Position numbers and translations under genes: made by a program
Part shown: positions 1 through 9,700 of the stretch, in pieces
Numbering within the stretch: position 1 is the first letter of the stretch
Layout: every line of letters begins with the position of its first letter
The notes under the pieces: generated by a model
The model's input: only the letters and a program-made list of their open reading frames with translations
Databases searched by the model: none
Told to the model about the DNA's origin: nothing
Assembly: GCF_964340395.1 (NCBI RefSeq)
Contig: NC_135567.1
Span: 14,287,806 to 14,310,305 of the forward strand
From: Glandiceps talaboti
Taxonomy: Eukaryota > Hemichordata > Enteropneusta > Spengelidae
DNA length: 22,500 bases
Direction of reading: 5' to 3'

Positions 1-714
1 ATTTAAACAAATCAAATGATCATGAAATGCTAAATTATTGTCTGACGTACTTCAATTTATTAGGGTCACCCTATTCTTTTTTTCTGTTTTTCGTTATCCG
101 GCCAACCTAAAGTTTCAACCAACGACATCAACAACAAAAAAACACATAAATAGAAAACATCAAGGAGGAAAAGAGTAGCAACTACATGATGATGACTCTT
201 TCAATCGACCGACTGAACGACCCATATTTGTAATGGTACAGTAATATAAGAACAGAAAAAATAGGGCCACTCCTAGGCACATGGAGTTGCTGTTAGGAGG
301 GAGATATGACACAACAAATTGTCTAGCATCATGATGAAGAGTAAAAACTGACTCCTCAATCGGAATCTGAAATAATGGAGTGCAATAGCTTTAGGTATAT
401 AGAGTCCGTACTCTGAGGAGGCACTAGTTGAAAACGTGTCGGATCGGAGTACATAAATATGGAGGCACCTGTCGTGAGGTTTAAATATTTCTGTTTTTGT
501 TTCAGGTAGAACGTCTACCATTTGCATATTTGAATAGTATCTACGCCTCACTATCACACATTTTATACGTGAATTTTATTACTATATAATATGCTAGCTG
601 CAGTGGAGGGAAGGTAAATAAGGATGTCAAACATCTATTGCTTGAGTGGCGTGTCGGTCGGAGTTGGTACAATAAGTCGACTTTCGTAGCACTCTCCCAC
701 TACCGCTGTAACAG
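1..714. other. 5' flank, no gene recognised
   Basis: AT-rich sequence upstream of the hAT-like element. Open frames here (for example a 94-codon frame on the minus strand at 273-557) have no recognisable domain, no supported splice context and ordinary chance length. No promoter could be assigned to gene A, whose true 5' end may lie outside the window. Confidence 0.5.
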
Positions 715-1098
715 CAGTGTTGCAGCCAGCCTTTGGAAAGAGTGGGACATAGTGTCCCAAGACTTTCATTTTTCTGGGTCATCATACAATTTTTGGGGGA
801 CATTATAAAAAAAGTGCGTTGTAGCACAACTGTACAGTACAGTTTTTCAAAATATTTACCCATATGCTGACCCATGCTAGATATTTGCTGGATGATTATG
901 CAGTTATCTATCCAACCCTGTTGTTATCTATGCAGTATACGCGATCATTTGGCTGTTGCTATAGGCGTGGTCATGTTGCTAAACATATTGGCATGCAATT
1001 TTAGTGTGGGTCATCTATGACCCATCACTTCCAAAATTGTGGGTCAGGTCCAAAAAATGTGTCAAATGACCCAAAAAAACACTCTGGCTGCAACACTG
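715..1098. mobile_element. hAT-like non-autonomous DNA transposon (MITE)
   Basis: A 384-bp element bounded by perfect 15-bp terminal inverted repeats CAGTGTTGCAGCCAG (715-729, and its reverse complement at 1084-1098). The inversion continues imperfectly inward: both ends carry a T-run, then TGGGTCAT and an ACA(A/T)TTTTTGG-like block. CAGTG termini are typical of the hAT superfamily. The 8-mer CTGTAACA occurs at 706-713 and 1096-1103, overlapping the right end, so it resembles a hAT 8-bp target duplication but is offset by a few bases relative to the left end. No transposase frame is present. The superfamily call is inference. Confidence 0.65.
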
Positions 1099-1490
1099 TA
1101 ACATGACACTCTAAATGTGATTGAGCTATTTTAAAAGGTTTTGAGTTTAGACAGTTCTTACTTTGGTTAGTAATACAAACTACTTTATATAAAACCATGG
1201 CTAAACTAATCAAGTATAGTGTTTACAAAAATTCATGTAGCCGTGACATGTCACTTTTTACCAACCATTCAAGTCATGCGTTGTTCATGTAATGACAGGG
1301 CTTTCTTCAGATTTGTTGATACGTACCAAAAATCACGTCATCAAATCTTATTATATCTAAATATCAGGATTGAGGTATACTAGTGTGAAGTAACCAATGA
1401 GAGTGCTTCAGTAAGTAGAATACAATATGTAACATTTCGTAGGCAACAAAAATTGCGTCCAAAAACTGTCTATGTCCCTTTAATTGCAAG
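1099..1490. other. Non-coding spacer, nothing recognised
   Basis: AT-rich sequence between the hAT-like element and the first possible coding exon of gene A. No repeat array, RNA gene or supported exon was seen. It could contain promoter or 5' UTR sequence if the candidate exon at 1493-1526 is the true first coding exon. Confidence 0.4.
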
Positions 1491-1492
1491 AA

Positions 1493-1526
1493 ATGCATTT
1501 GAAATCGGGTTACCTGATTGGTGCAG
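1493..1526 (+). CDS. Tentative first coding exon of gene A
   Basis: From the ATG at 1493 the frame encodes a start-like peptide MHLKSGYLIGA and ends at CAG|GTGAAG (donor GT at 1527-1528), leaving one base (phase 1). That is the phase needed to join the acceptor at 1613/1614, giving GAT (Asp) across the junction. The intervening 87-bp intron has a CACTAAC branch-point-like sequence and a T-rich tract before its CAG. An in-frame stop lies just upstream (1481-1483), consistent with an initial exon. Against it: the exon is tiny, and 34-bp matches with a compatible phase arise by chance. An alternative acceptor (AAG at 1488-1490) would make it an internal 36-bp exon. Confidence 0.22.
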
Positions 1527-1613
1527 GTGAAGAGATGATATGATACACTTTGTTATATTTAGACTGCAGTCTGACTCACCACTAACCCCAAGCCAACTTT
1601 GGTTTCTTTTCAG

Positions 1614-1739
1614 ATTGCAGAGAAATCTGGAACAAAGTGAAAGACGTTGATAAAATCAAAGAGTTTATTACATGCTTCAAAAAATCAACAGAGAAATTGA
1701 GCAAGAAATTGGAAGAAGATGACAATGTAACAGACACAG
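1614..1739 (+). CDS. Gene A, internal coding exon (42 codons, phase 1-1)
   Basis: This exon is bounded by a pyrimidine-rich acceptor (GGTTTCTTTTCAG, ending 1613) and a strong donor (ACACAG|GTAAAG at 1739/1740). Only one frame is open. It is entered in phase 1 and left in phase 1, and starts C-R-E-I-W-N-K-V-K-D. The peptide is lysine- and glutamate-rich with spaced hydrophobics (about I4, W5, V8, V11, I14, F17, I18, F22, L29, L33), as expected for amphipathic helices. The single base left at its 3' end joins AT at 3723-3724 to make GAT, so the frame runs straight into the giant zinc-finger exon. It should form the N-terminal helical module together with the first ~20 residues of that exon. I do not recognise the domain family. 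The two alternative frames are closed by stops. Confidence 0.7.
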
Positions 1740-1853
1740 GTAAAGTAAATAGTAGTCGAGTTTCTGACAACTGTATTCCGATTTTACACTACGCTATCTT
1801 CACACACTACGTCTAGTCAATCTTCTTACTCTTGCACAGAATTCTGTCGTCGT

Positions 1854-1868
1854 CCCCCCCCCCCCCCC
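1854..1868 (+). repeat. Poly-C tract (15 C)
   Basis: Uninterrupted run of 15 cytosines inside the gene A intron; on the transcript it is C-rich, on the template strand a G-run. Confidence 0.9.
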
Positions 1869-1979
1869 TACAGTGTTCATATAAACATGATGACGTCGTC
1901 GTGTCACCACATGATTTTAGTTTAATCAGACTGGAGGTGGAGTCCTGGTTGGACATTTGTATATCATATCAGTCTAATG

Positions 1980-2269
1980 AATATTAATGAGTGATGACGA
2001 CAGCCTGTCAATTTGTGATGGTTAACAATTGACATACACCGTTCGTTCTTTGCTCACCATGGGGTTGAGCCACATTTAACACCTTGAGTAATGAGATTGA
2101 CTAGATGTAATGTATGAAGACAACAATATTAATGAGCAATGACGACAGCCTGTCAAATTGTGATGGATTACTACTGCCATACGCCATTTGCGCTTTGCTC
2201 ACCATAGGGTTGAACCATATTTAATGCCTTGAGTTAACGACATTGACTAGACGTAATGTGTGAAGGTAA
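1980..2269 (+). repeat. Tandem duplication, 145-bp unit, 2 copies
   Basis: Two diverged units start at AATATTAATGAG (1980 and 2125). Each continues through GACGACAGCCTGTCAA, TTTGCTCACCAT, GGGTTGA and TTGACTAGA(T/C)GTAATGT. Function unknown. Confidence 0.8.
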
Positions 2270-2712
2270 CGTAGTGTGAAATCAAAGTTTATTTTCCAAC
2301 CACCTGCCCATTTGGAAGATAACTGAGAATATACCTGCCCCAACCACAATTTCTGCCTGCCCAATTTTGTTTATACATTCGGATAGAAATTCAAAACTGA
2401 CCTTTCACTTGAGATTTCAACTTGCCACTACATTAGCGACAGATAATCTTGACCACTAATTGACAGATAAAATGTCTTTTAAGAAGTAATTGAACAATAT
2501 TTAGTGAGTATGTTTAAGCAATAGAGCACCCCCTAAGGATGGTATACCAAGAGGTTTTCACCAGTGAAAGAAATATATGCACAAGCGATAGCGAGTTTAC
2601 TGGTCAAAGCCGAGTGGTTTGCCATCCCCATGGGTTGGTTAAAACTATTATACCAGTATATTGAAAACGTGGGAAACAAGATAAAACCTAACGTTTTCTG
2701 GTGTCATTTGCA

Positions 2713-2730
2713 CCCCCCCCCCCCCCCCCC
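2713..2730 (+). repeat. Poly-C tract (18 C)
   Basis: Uninterrupted run of 18 cytosines in the gene A intron. Such tracts are length-unstable, so the exact count may be an assembly artefact. Confidence 0.9.
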
Positions 2731-2964
2731 ATCTCAACGGAATACAACGTTCGTAGACAAACAGTGCACCCCACAATTTGGACGCGTGCCAACTGTTCAT
2801 TAGTGCTCATTTTAGACGAGCTAGTTCGATGTCTAGCCCAATCAGATCTCTCGATTTGTGCCATCAATATACTGGTATAATATAATTTTGGTTATTTGAT
2901 AAAAAAACCTGTCCCAGTTGCAGTTAGTGCAGGTATTAGATATAGACTGTAGAGTTGCACTCAC

Positions 2965-3395
2965 TCTTATTAAAATCCAATTTCTTTTTGGCTGTTACTT
3001 TTACTGTCATTTGTTCTTTTGTGAGCACTTGTTACATACATCTGACACAATACCATCGGTTTTCCTGAATCCAATCTTGTATTTAAATTACAAGTACCCA
3101 ACCAGAATCCGTCTTACAATATACAGAGAACAACCAAGCAATAACGATAACATCGTTGTCTGCGCTCCATGCTCATGCTCTTTTTCAACAGAGTGCTCTG
3201 AAGTACTGTACCCGTATGTTTCGGTGTTTCGGTGGTTGAGTGAATTCACTTAGCACTCTTGTGTGGCACGGGAAAACCTATGGTATTGTGTCAGATGTTT
3301 GTAATGAGCTCTCACAAAAGAAGAAATGACAGTAAACGTAATAGCCAAACAGAAATCTCACCGTGTACACTACATCAGATTTTAATCAGATTGAG
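2965..3395. repeat. Foldback copy of dispersed repeat family R1
   Basis: The left arm (about 2965-3068, + orientation) and right arm (about 3268-3395, - orientation) are inverted copies of one sequence. Shared blocks are ATTAAAATC, TTTGGCT(G/A)TTAC, TTTACTGTCATTT, CTTTTGTGAG and ATCTGACACAATACC. The left arm lacks a ~20-bp block (TGATGTAGTG...) that the right arm keeps. Past the arm, the minus-oriented copy extends to about 3188 and matches the full copy at 15653-15870 (GTGAATTCACTCAACCA, GGGTACAGTACTTCAGA). No transposase is seen; its class is unknown. Confidence 0.7.
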
Positions 3396-3413
3396 TTACA
3401 CTGCAATGACAAT

Positions 3414-3600
3414 GACACAAACAGTGTATGCAAATATAGCTAGCAACAAGACCACACCCATAGCAATAGCCAAATGCAAAGATAACAACAGGGTTGGATA
3501 GACAAATGGATAATCATTCAGCAAATGAACACCTATACCTAGCATGGATCAGCATGTGGGTAACATTTTCTAAAAACTACAGTACTGCTACAACGCCATT
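3414..3600 (-). mobile_element. Inverted diverged relative of the hAT-like element interior
   Basis: Reverse-complementing 820-1000 gives clear similarity to this stretch. Shared blocks are CCAAATG, GATAACAACAGGGTTGGATAGA, the TAATCAT(C/T)CAGCAAAT block, CTAGCATGG(G/A)TCAGCAT and TGGGTAA. No CAGTG ends flank it, so it is either a truncated element or a separate repeat nested in both places. Confidence 0.65.
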
Positions 3601-3722
3601 GGCACTATTTTACAATAATATAACCGATATCAACATTATATCAATATTATATCGTGTTATACTTCTAAATCTCAAAATTTGTGGTATGCAATAATAAATT
3701 TTTCTTTTTTCTTTCTTAACAG

Positions 3723-6700
3723 ATTTGGCATTTCTGTTCAACTTTCTTTATGCAAAGGGGCATTTGGTAATGCAAGAAGTTGTGACGAAAGAGGACCACC
3801 CCAATTCACTGAATGCAAGTAGAGAGGCAGAGACAGGGCACCATGCTACACCCGCTACAAGTAGCGTCACATCCACTGAATGCATACATTTACCGACTGT
3901 ACCGACTGTGAGTCAAGGAGCCGCAGATAAACATAATTCACCCAGTATGAGTAAATACGTCTCTGAAGACCTCGATTTGCACAATGACAAATGCAATTCA
4001 CCCACTTTGAGTAAAGTGGTAACCACAGACCATAATTCACCCTCTACGAGTAAATTCGTCTCTGAAGACCTCGATTTGTACAATGACAAATGCAATTCAC
4101 CCACTATGAGTAAAGTGGTAACCACAGACCATAATTCACTCTCTACGAGTAAACTTGTCTCTAAAGATCTCGATTTGCACAATGACAAATGCAATTCACC
4201 CACTTTGAGTAAAGTGGTAACCACAGACCATAATTCACTCTCTACGAGTAAATTTGTCACTAAAGAGCTCGATTTGTACAATGACAAATGCAATTCACCC
4301 ACTTTGAGTAAAGTGGTAACCACAGACCATAATTCACCCTCTACGAGTAAACTTGTCACTAAAGACCTCGATTTGCACAATGACAAATGCAATTCACCCA
4401 CTTTGAGTAAAGTGGTAACCACAGACCATAATTCACCCTCTACGAGTAAACTTGTCACTAAAGACCTCGATTTGCACAATGACAAATGCAATTCACCCAC
4501 TTTGAGTAAAGTGGTAACCACAGACCATAATTCACTCTCTACGAGTAAATTTATCAAAGACCTAGATTCGCAAAATGCAAATAAAGTCATTGTCAGAGAC
4601 TATGATATATCTGAGACAAATAATTTTATAGCCACAGATGCCTCGGCTAATTACATAGAGGACAATAAACAAACTGTACCATATCCTGTCGGAATTTTAA
4701 AAGCTAGCAGTGATCCCTTAGTGAACTCAAATGTCATTGATATGAATGCTCTCGAAGAGTCAAAGTGGGACACCCGATATCTCAATGTAGGTGGCGTATG
4801 TCAGTCTGCAAATGATGTATGTCCACAATCTGCAAGTACCAGCGACCCATCTCTGACTCCAAATGATAACAACCAACCCGTGATTGGTCACGATGTCTGT
4901 CCACAATCTCCAAGTACCAGCGACTCACCTCCGAATCCAAATGATATCAACCAACCCGTGATTGGTCACGATGTCTGTTCACAGTCTGCAAGTACCAGCG
5001 ACTCATCTCTGACTACAAATGATTACAACCAACCCGTGATTGACGTACGTCCACAGTCTGCAAGTCCCAGCGACCCATCTCCAACTTATCTCTATACTGG
5101 GTTACCGTTCAAGATCAAAGAATTATACAAGACACATGTCAAAAAACATTCCAATGAGCAAATATGTCAACACTGCAGAAAAAAGTTTGAAACCATAAGT
5201 CAATTAAACTTCCACACAAAGATGACTCATAAGGAGAAGAGTTTAAAATGCCAGGTTTGCGATAAATTGTTTCACTATCAGTTGCAGTTGGATAGTCATA
5301 TGAAACTGCATGAATTGTTAGAATTACCCCGAACAGAACATAGCCAAATATGCTTTTTGTGTGAAAAGAGTTTTTGTAGCAAAAGTGAAGCATTGTCACA
5401 TTTTTCTGTACATGAGGAAAGTAAAAGTGAAGAAATCATGGAAGGTACAGAGCTGTCTTCACAATGTGAGCCTTTGATTGTAGAAAATTATCATCACAGT
5501 GAGGTTGCTATTACAAATCATTTACATCAAAGTGATTTCCAGGGGACAGAAAATGTTCTTCAACGTGAAAAAGTAACAACTGAAAGCTCGCATCGGCGGG
5601 AATTTGTGATAAAAGGACAGCCTCGCCAGAGTGACTTTGATATGATGGAAAGCTTTCAGGAAATTGATTTTGAAAAGAATGAAAGTTCTTCAAAACCGTT
5701 GATGCAGTGCCAGAGTGAACCAGAAGACATTCATGATCAAGAAAATTGGTTGACTTGTGGAACATGTAATAAACTGTTCACAAATAAAGTAGAGTTTGAA
5801 GCCCACGTGGCTGCTCATCTAAGTATAAAATATTTATGGTGTGATTCATGTTCTCTATATTTTGAAGATGCTCAGGAGTTATACGCACATGTGAAAAGCG
5901 CGCATCTGGTGGAAGGGCCCATTAGTAAGGAAGCATCTGCAGGAAAAGTGAAATGTGCGGAGGAGTTTAATGGACACATGAAAAGTGTGCATCGAGTAGA
6001 AGGGTCCATTGGAATTGAAACTCCAGGAAAAGTGAAATGTGCGGAGGAGTTTGGCGCACACATGAAAAATGTGCATCAAGTAGAAGAGTCCATTGGAATT
6101 GAAACTCCAGGAAAAGTGAAATGTGCGGAGGAGTTTGATGGACACATGAAAAGTATGCATCAAGTAGAAGAGTCCATTGGAATTGAAACTCCAGGAAAAG
6201 TGAAATGTGCGGAGGAGTTTGATGGACACATGAAAAGTATGCATCAAGTAGAAGAGTCCATTGGAATTGAAACTCCAGGAAAAGTGAAATGTGCGGAGGA
6301 GTTTGATGGACACATGAAAAGTGTGCATCGAGTAGAAGAGTCCATTGGAATTGAAACTCCAGGAAAAGTGAAGTGTGCGGAGGAGTTTAATGGACACATG
6401 AAAAGTGTGCATCGAGTAGAAGGGTCCATTGGAATTGAAACTCCAGGAAAAGTGAAGTGTGCGGAGGAGTTTGATGGACACATGCAAAGTGTGCATCGAG
6501 TAGAAGGGTCCATTGGAATTGAAACTCCAGGAAAAGTGAAATGTGCGGAGGAGTTTGATGGACACATGAAAAGTGTGCATCGAGTAGAAGGGTCCATTGG
6601 AATTGAAACTCCAGGAAAAGTGAAGTGTGCGGAGGAGTTTGATGGACACATGCAAAGTGTGCATCAAGTAGAAGGGTCCATTGGAATTGAAACTCCAGGA

Positions 6701-9700
6701 AAAGTGAAATGTGCGGAGGAGTTTGGTACAAACATGAAAAATGTGCATCAAGCAAAAGGGTCTGTTAGTACAGAAACTTCTCAAGGAAAAGTGAAGTCTG
6801 ACAAGGATTTGAATTATAATGAAATTAAGAATCAGTTGCCCAGTAACAAGAGTTTCGAAGGAGTTTCAACTGATACTCCAGAGCTGTCAGTTCATTCAGA
6901 TGGAGAACGGGGTACCGGTACATACACTTGTGAAAAGTGCCATCAACACTTTACTTCTAGTACTTTCCTAGCATTCCATATGAAGATGCATGGATGGAGA
7001 GATGAAATAAATACATCCACAATAAAACTGGTCCATCAACAAGGTAATCCCGGTGTTGAACATCAGGAGGTCGAAGGTCAATGGAAGGAAGATGCAGGCA
7101 TGCTTCATCGCCAGAATCAAGGAAGTGACACGGTTATTCCTATTGCACAAGACAATAACAGGGAATGGAGTCATCAAGCAGAGACTCTTTCTGAATGTTT
7201 TGGACAGAAACCTGGTGTAGATACCCAAAGTGGTGTAGATATATTTAGCCGATTAAGAGCACAAAGTGAATCTCTGAAACAAATGGAGACAACAGATACA
7301 AACCATGAAGATAAGACAGAGGACAAATTGAGAGAATTATTTTTCGAGAATCAGACAAATGAAACTTCTTACACAGGTTTCCCGATTTCAAGCCCTCCGT
7401 TCATGTACAGAGATAAGGAAGAGAATGAACTACAGCAAGGAAGGAACCAGGCACCGCAAAATTGGGATTTGGTCCTGTATGGGAAGGATGAGATAAAGAA
7501 TGAAGTGGATGGATTGCTACAAAGACAGGATCAGATACTTCAAGAGCAGGGTCAGTTTCGAGAAAGCCGAGAAGAATCACAAACATCAGATTACTGGACA
7601 CAAAGTTATAACTGTCATATATGTTACAGAACCTTCTCAACATCGAAGCTTCTTGAGGAACACAAGATTGGTCATATACGAGAATCACGGCAACCTTCAC
7701 TACAGTGTGATTTATGTGGCAGACGTTTCTCAAACCTTCAATACTTAGAGTACCACAAGGCATCCCATACAGAAAGTCAAGTGCCTCAACCCTGGAGAAA
7801 TAACGGTGGTGTTGAGGATACTGGATTCGGTGGTGGCACAAGTAGTGATGATGAAGCTGACTTCAGTGGTTTTGATGACGCTGAAGTTGATGAACAAGGG
7901 ATAGACCCGTACGATTGCAAATCATGCCGCCGAAGTTTCCAAAGCAAAGTGCTATTTGAACAACATCTAAAATCACATTTGTTAGGAAAAGTGGGAACTT
8001 ACTTAAAACGACTAGAGTGTGGAATATGTGGGAAAAGATGTCCTACTCGTAAATTCCTTGAATTGCACATGGAAAAGCACAAGAAGAAAATGGGTACATT
8101 ATCTAAAACACAGTTGCAGTGTCCCATATGTGGAAAACAATGTCCAAATAAAAAATTTCTTAATTATCACATTGGTGGTCATAAGAGAGTGTACACTAAG
8201 AGAGTATACACTACCAATAAGAGAGTATACACTACCAATACATTGATCTGTAATGTATGCGGAAAGCGGTGTTCAAACCAAAAGTCATTTGAGATTCATG
8301 TTAGAAAGCATTGCTCTAAAACACACAAGTGTCTTACATGCGGGAAAGTGTGTAGTAGTGAAAAGAATCTAAACTTCCATATGGGATGGCATAAACGGAA
8401 GAATGAATTACCCTCTGCAGGAACACGGATAACTAAATCCAAAACAAAGGAGTCTAAACTATTTAGATGTCCAATTTGCAGGAAGGAATGTGGAAGTCAA
8501 ACTATGCTCCGTTTCCATATGGGATGCCACAAGCGGAAAAAGGATTTGTTGACGAATAAGAAAAGTAATGCCAACCCAAAAACTTTGAACTTGAAGTGCT
8601 TTGAATGTGGGAAAAGATATACAAGCAAAAAGAGGCTCAAGTTTCACATGAGGTGGCACAAAGGAAAGGCAACTACCCAAGAGAAAAGCAATAAGGTTAC
8701 CTTGGATTGGCTTCAAAGGCAGCTAACGGAACAAACCAATAGAGACAAGACTTCTGAAAAAGTTTCGGATGAGATGAAATATACAAACTTGAAGTTTAAG
8801 TGTGATTGGTGCAATAAACAGTGTAACACCCAGGTGTTTCTTGACTACCACATTCGCGTTAGTCATTCAGCTGGAACTAAGCTTCATCAAAGACTAAGAA
8901 ATACTGATTCTCAGCCCATAGAGATGGATGGTAATAGTAGTTGTCAGGACAACAAGAAGTCTGTTGATTTCAGGGATAAGTTGAAAGAGACACAGAGTAA
9001 TTCCAGGGATGACTGCGAAGTGATTAAAAGTAATTCCAGGGATGACTGCGAAGTGATTAAAAGTAATTCCAGGGATGACTGTGAAGCGATTCAATGTAAT
9101 TCCAGTGATGACTGTGAAGTGATTCAAAGTGATTCAATGGATGACTGTGAAGAGGTGAAGAGTGATTCTATGGATCAGTTGAAAGAGACACAACGTAATT
9201 CCAGGGATGGGCAGGATGAGGTGCAACATAATACCAGGGACCATTCTAAAGACAAACAGAGTCATTCCAGAGATTTTACTCACAGTCGGAACAAACAGAA
9301 ATCTGATGAAGAACCACAGAGTGATACCAGACCTACGAAGAAGGTAAAGTGCAAGTTGTGTGATCGAGTGTGTGCAAGTCAGGGTTTTCTGAAATACCAT
9401 ATACGGAGCAGCCATAAAGATATCAAGCATCAGAAGAAGAATGCTTCAATTGATACATTGAGTGAGGGCGAACACAACGTTTTAGATACTAGCGATAAGC
9501 ACCAAGAGACAGTCCATGAGACCACTGGTGATAGGCAAGAAGAGACCCCGAATGAGCCAAGGAGTAAGCGGCTCAAAAAGACACCGAATGATGAAAATAA
9601 ACTGAGCTGCCAAATCTGCAATAGAGTATGTGCGAGTGAAGGTTTGTTGGAATATCACATGCGCATCAACCACAAACATAAACCGATGTACAAAAAAGGT

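Larger units (their letters stand above)
1740..3722 (+). other. Gene A intron, repeat-filled, phase 1
   Basis: This intron of 1,983 bp starts GTAAAG and ends in a long pyrimidine tract with TTCTTAACAG. It contains two poly-C tracts, a 145-bp tandem duplication, a foldback copy of a dispersed repeat, and an inverted diverged relative of the hAT-like element interior. The open frames inside it (for example 2564-2803 + and 2918-3253 +) coincide with these repeats and show no protein features, so none is called as a gene. The stretch 2270-2710 holds nothing recognisable. Confidence 0.65.

Noticed and set aside
1582-1770. Minus-strand 62-codon frame over the 126-bp exon
   Set aside because: The plus strand has acceptor, donor and phase continuity with gene A; the minus frame has none.
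2564-2803. 79-codon open frame in the gene A intron
   Set aside because: It runs through the poly-C tract, giving a run of prolines, and has no domain or splice support.
3259-3694. Two small + strand frames just upstream of the giant exon
   Set aside because: They coincide with repeat R1 and with the inverted hAT-related segment; no protein features.
3725-3772. TTG at 3725 or ATG at 3770 as the start of gene A
   Set aside because: A clear acceptor ends at 3722 and an upstream exon matches in phase; animal mRNAs rarely start at TTG. ATG 3770 remains possible only for an alternative transcript.
3913-6784. Antisense open frames of 225 and 301 codons opposite gene A
   Set aside because: They mirror the in-frame tandem repeats of the sense strand and contain no independent protein features.
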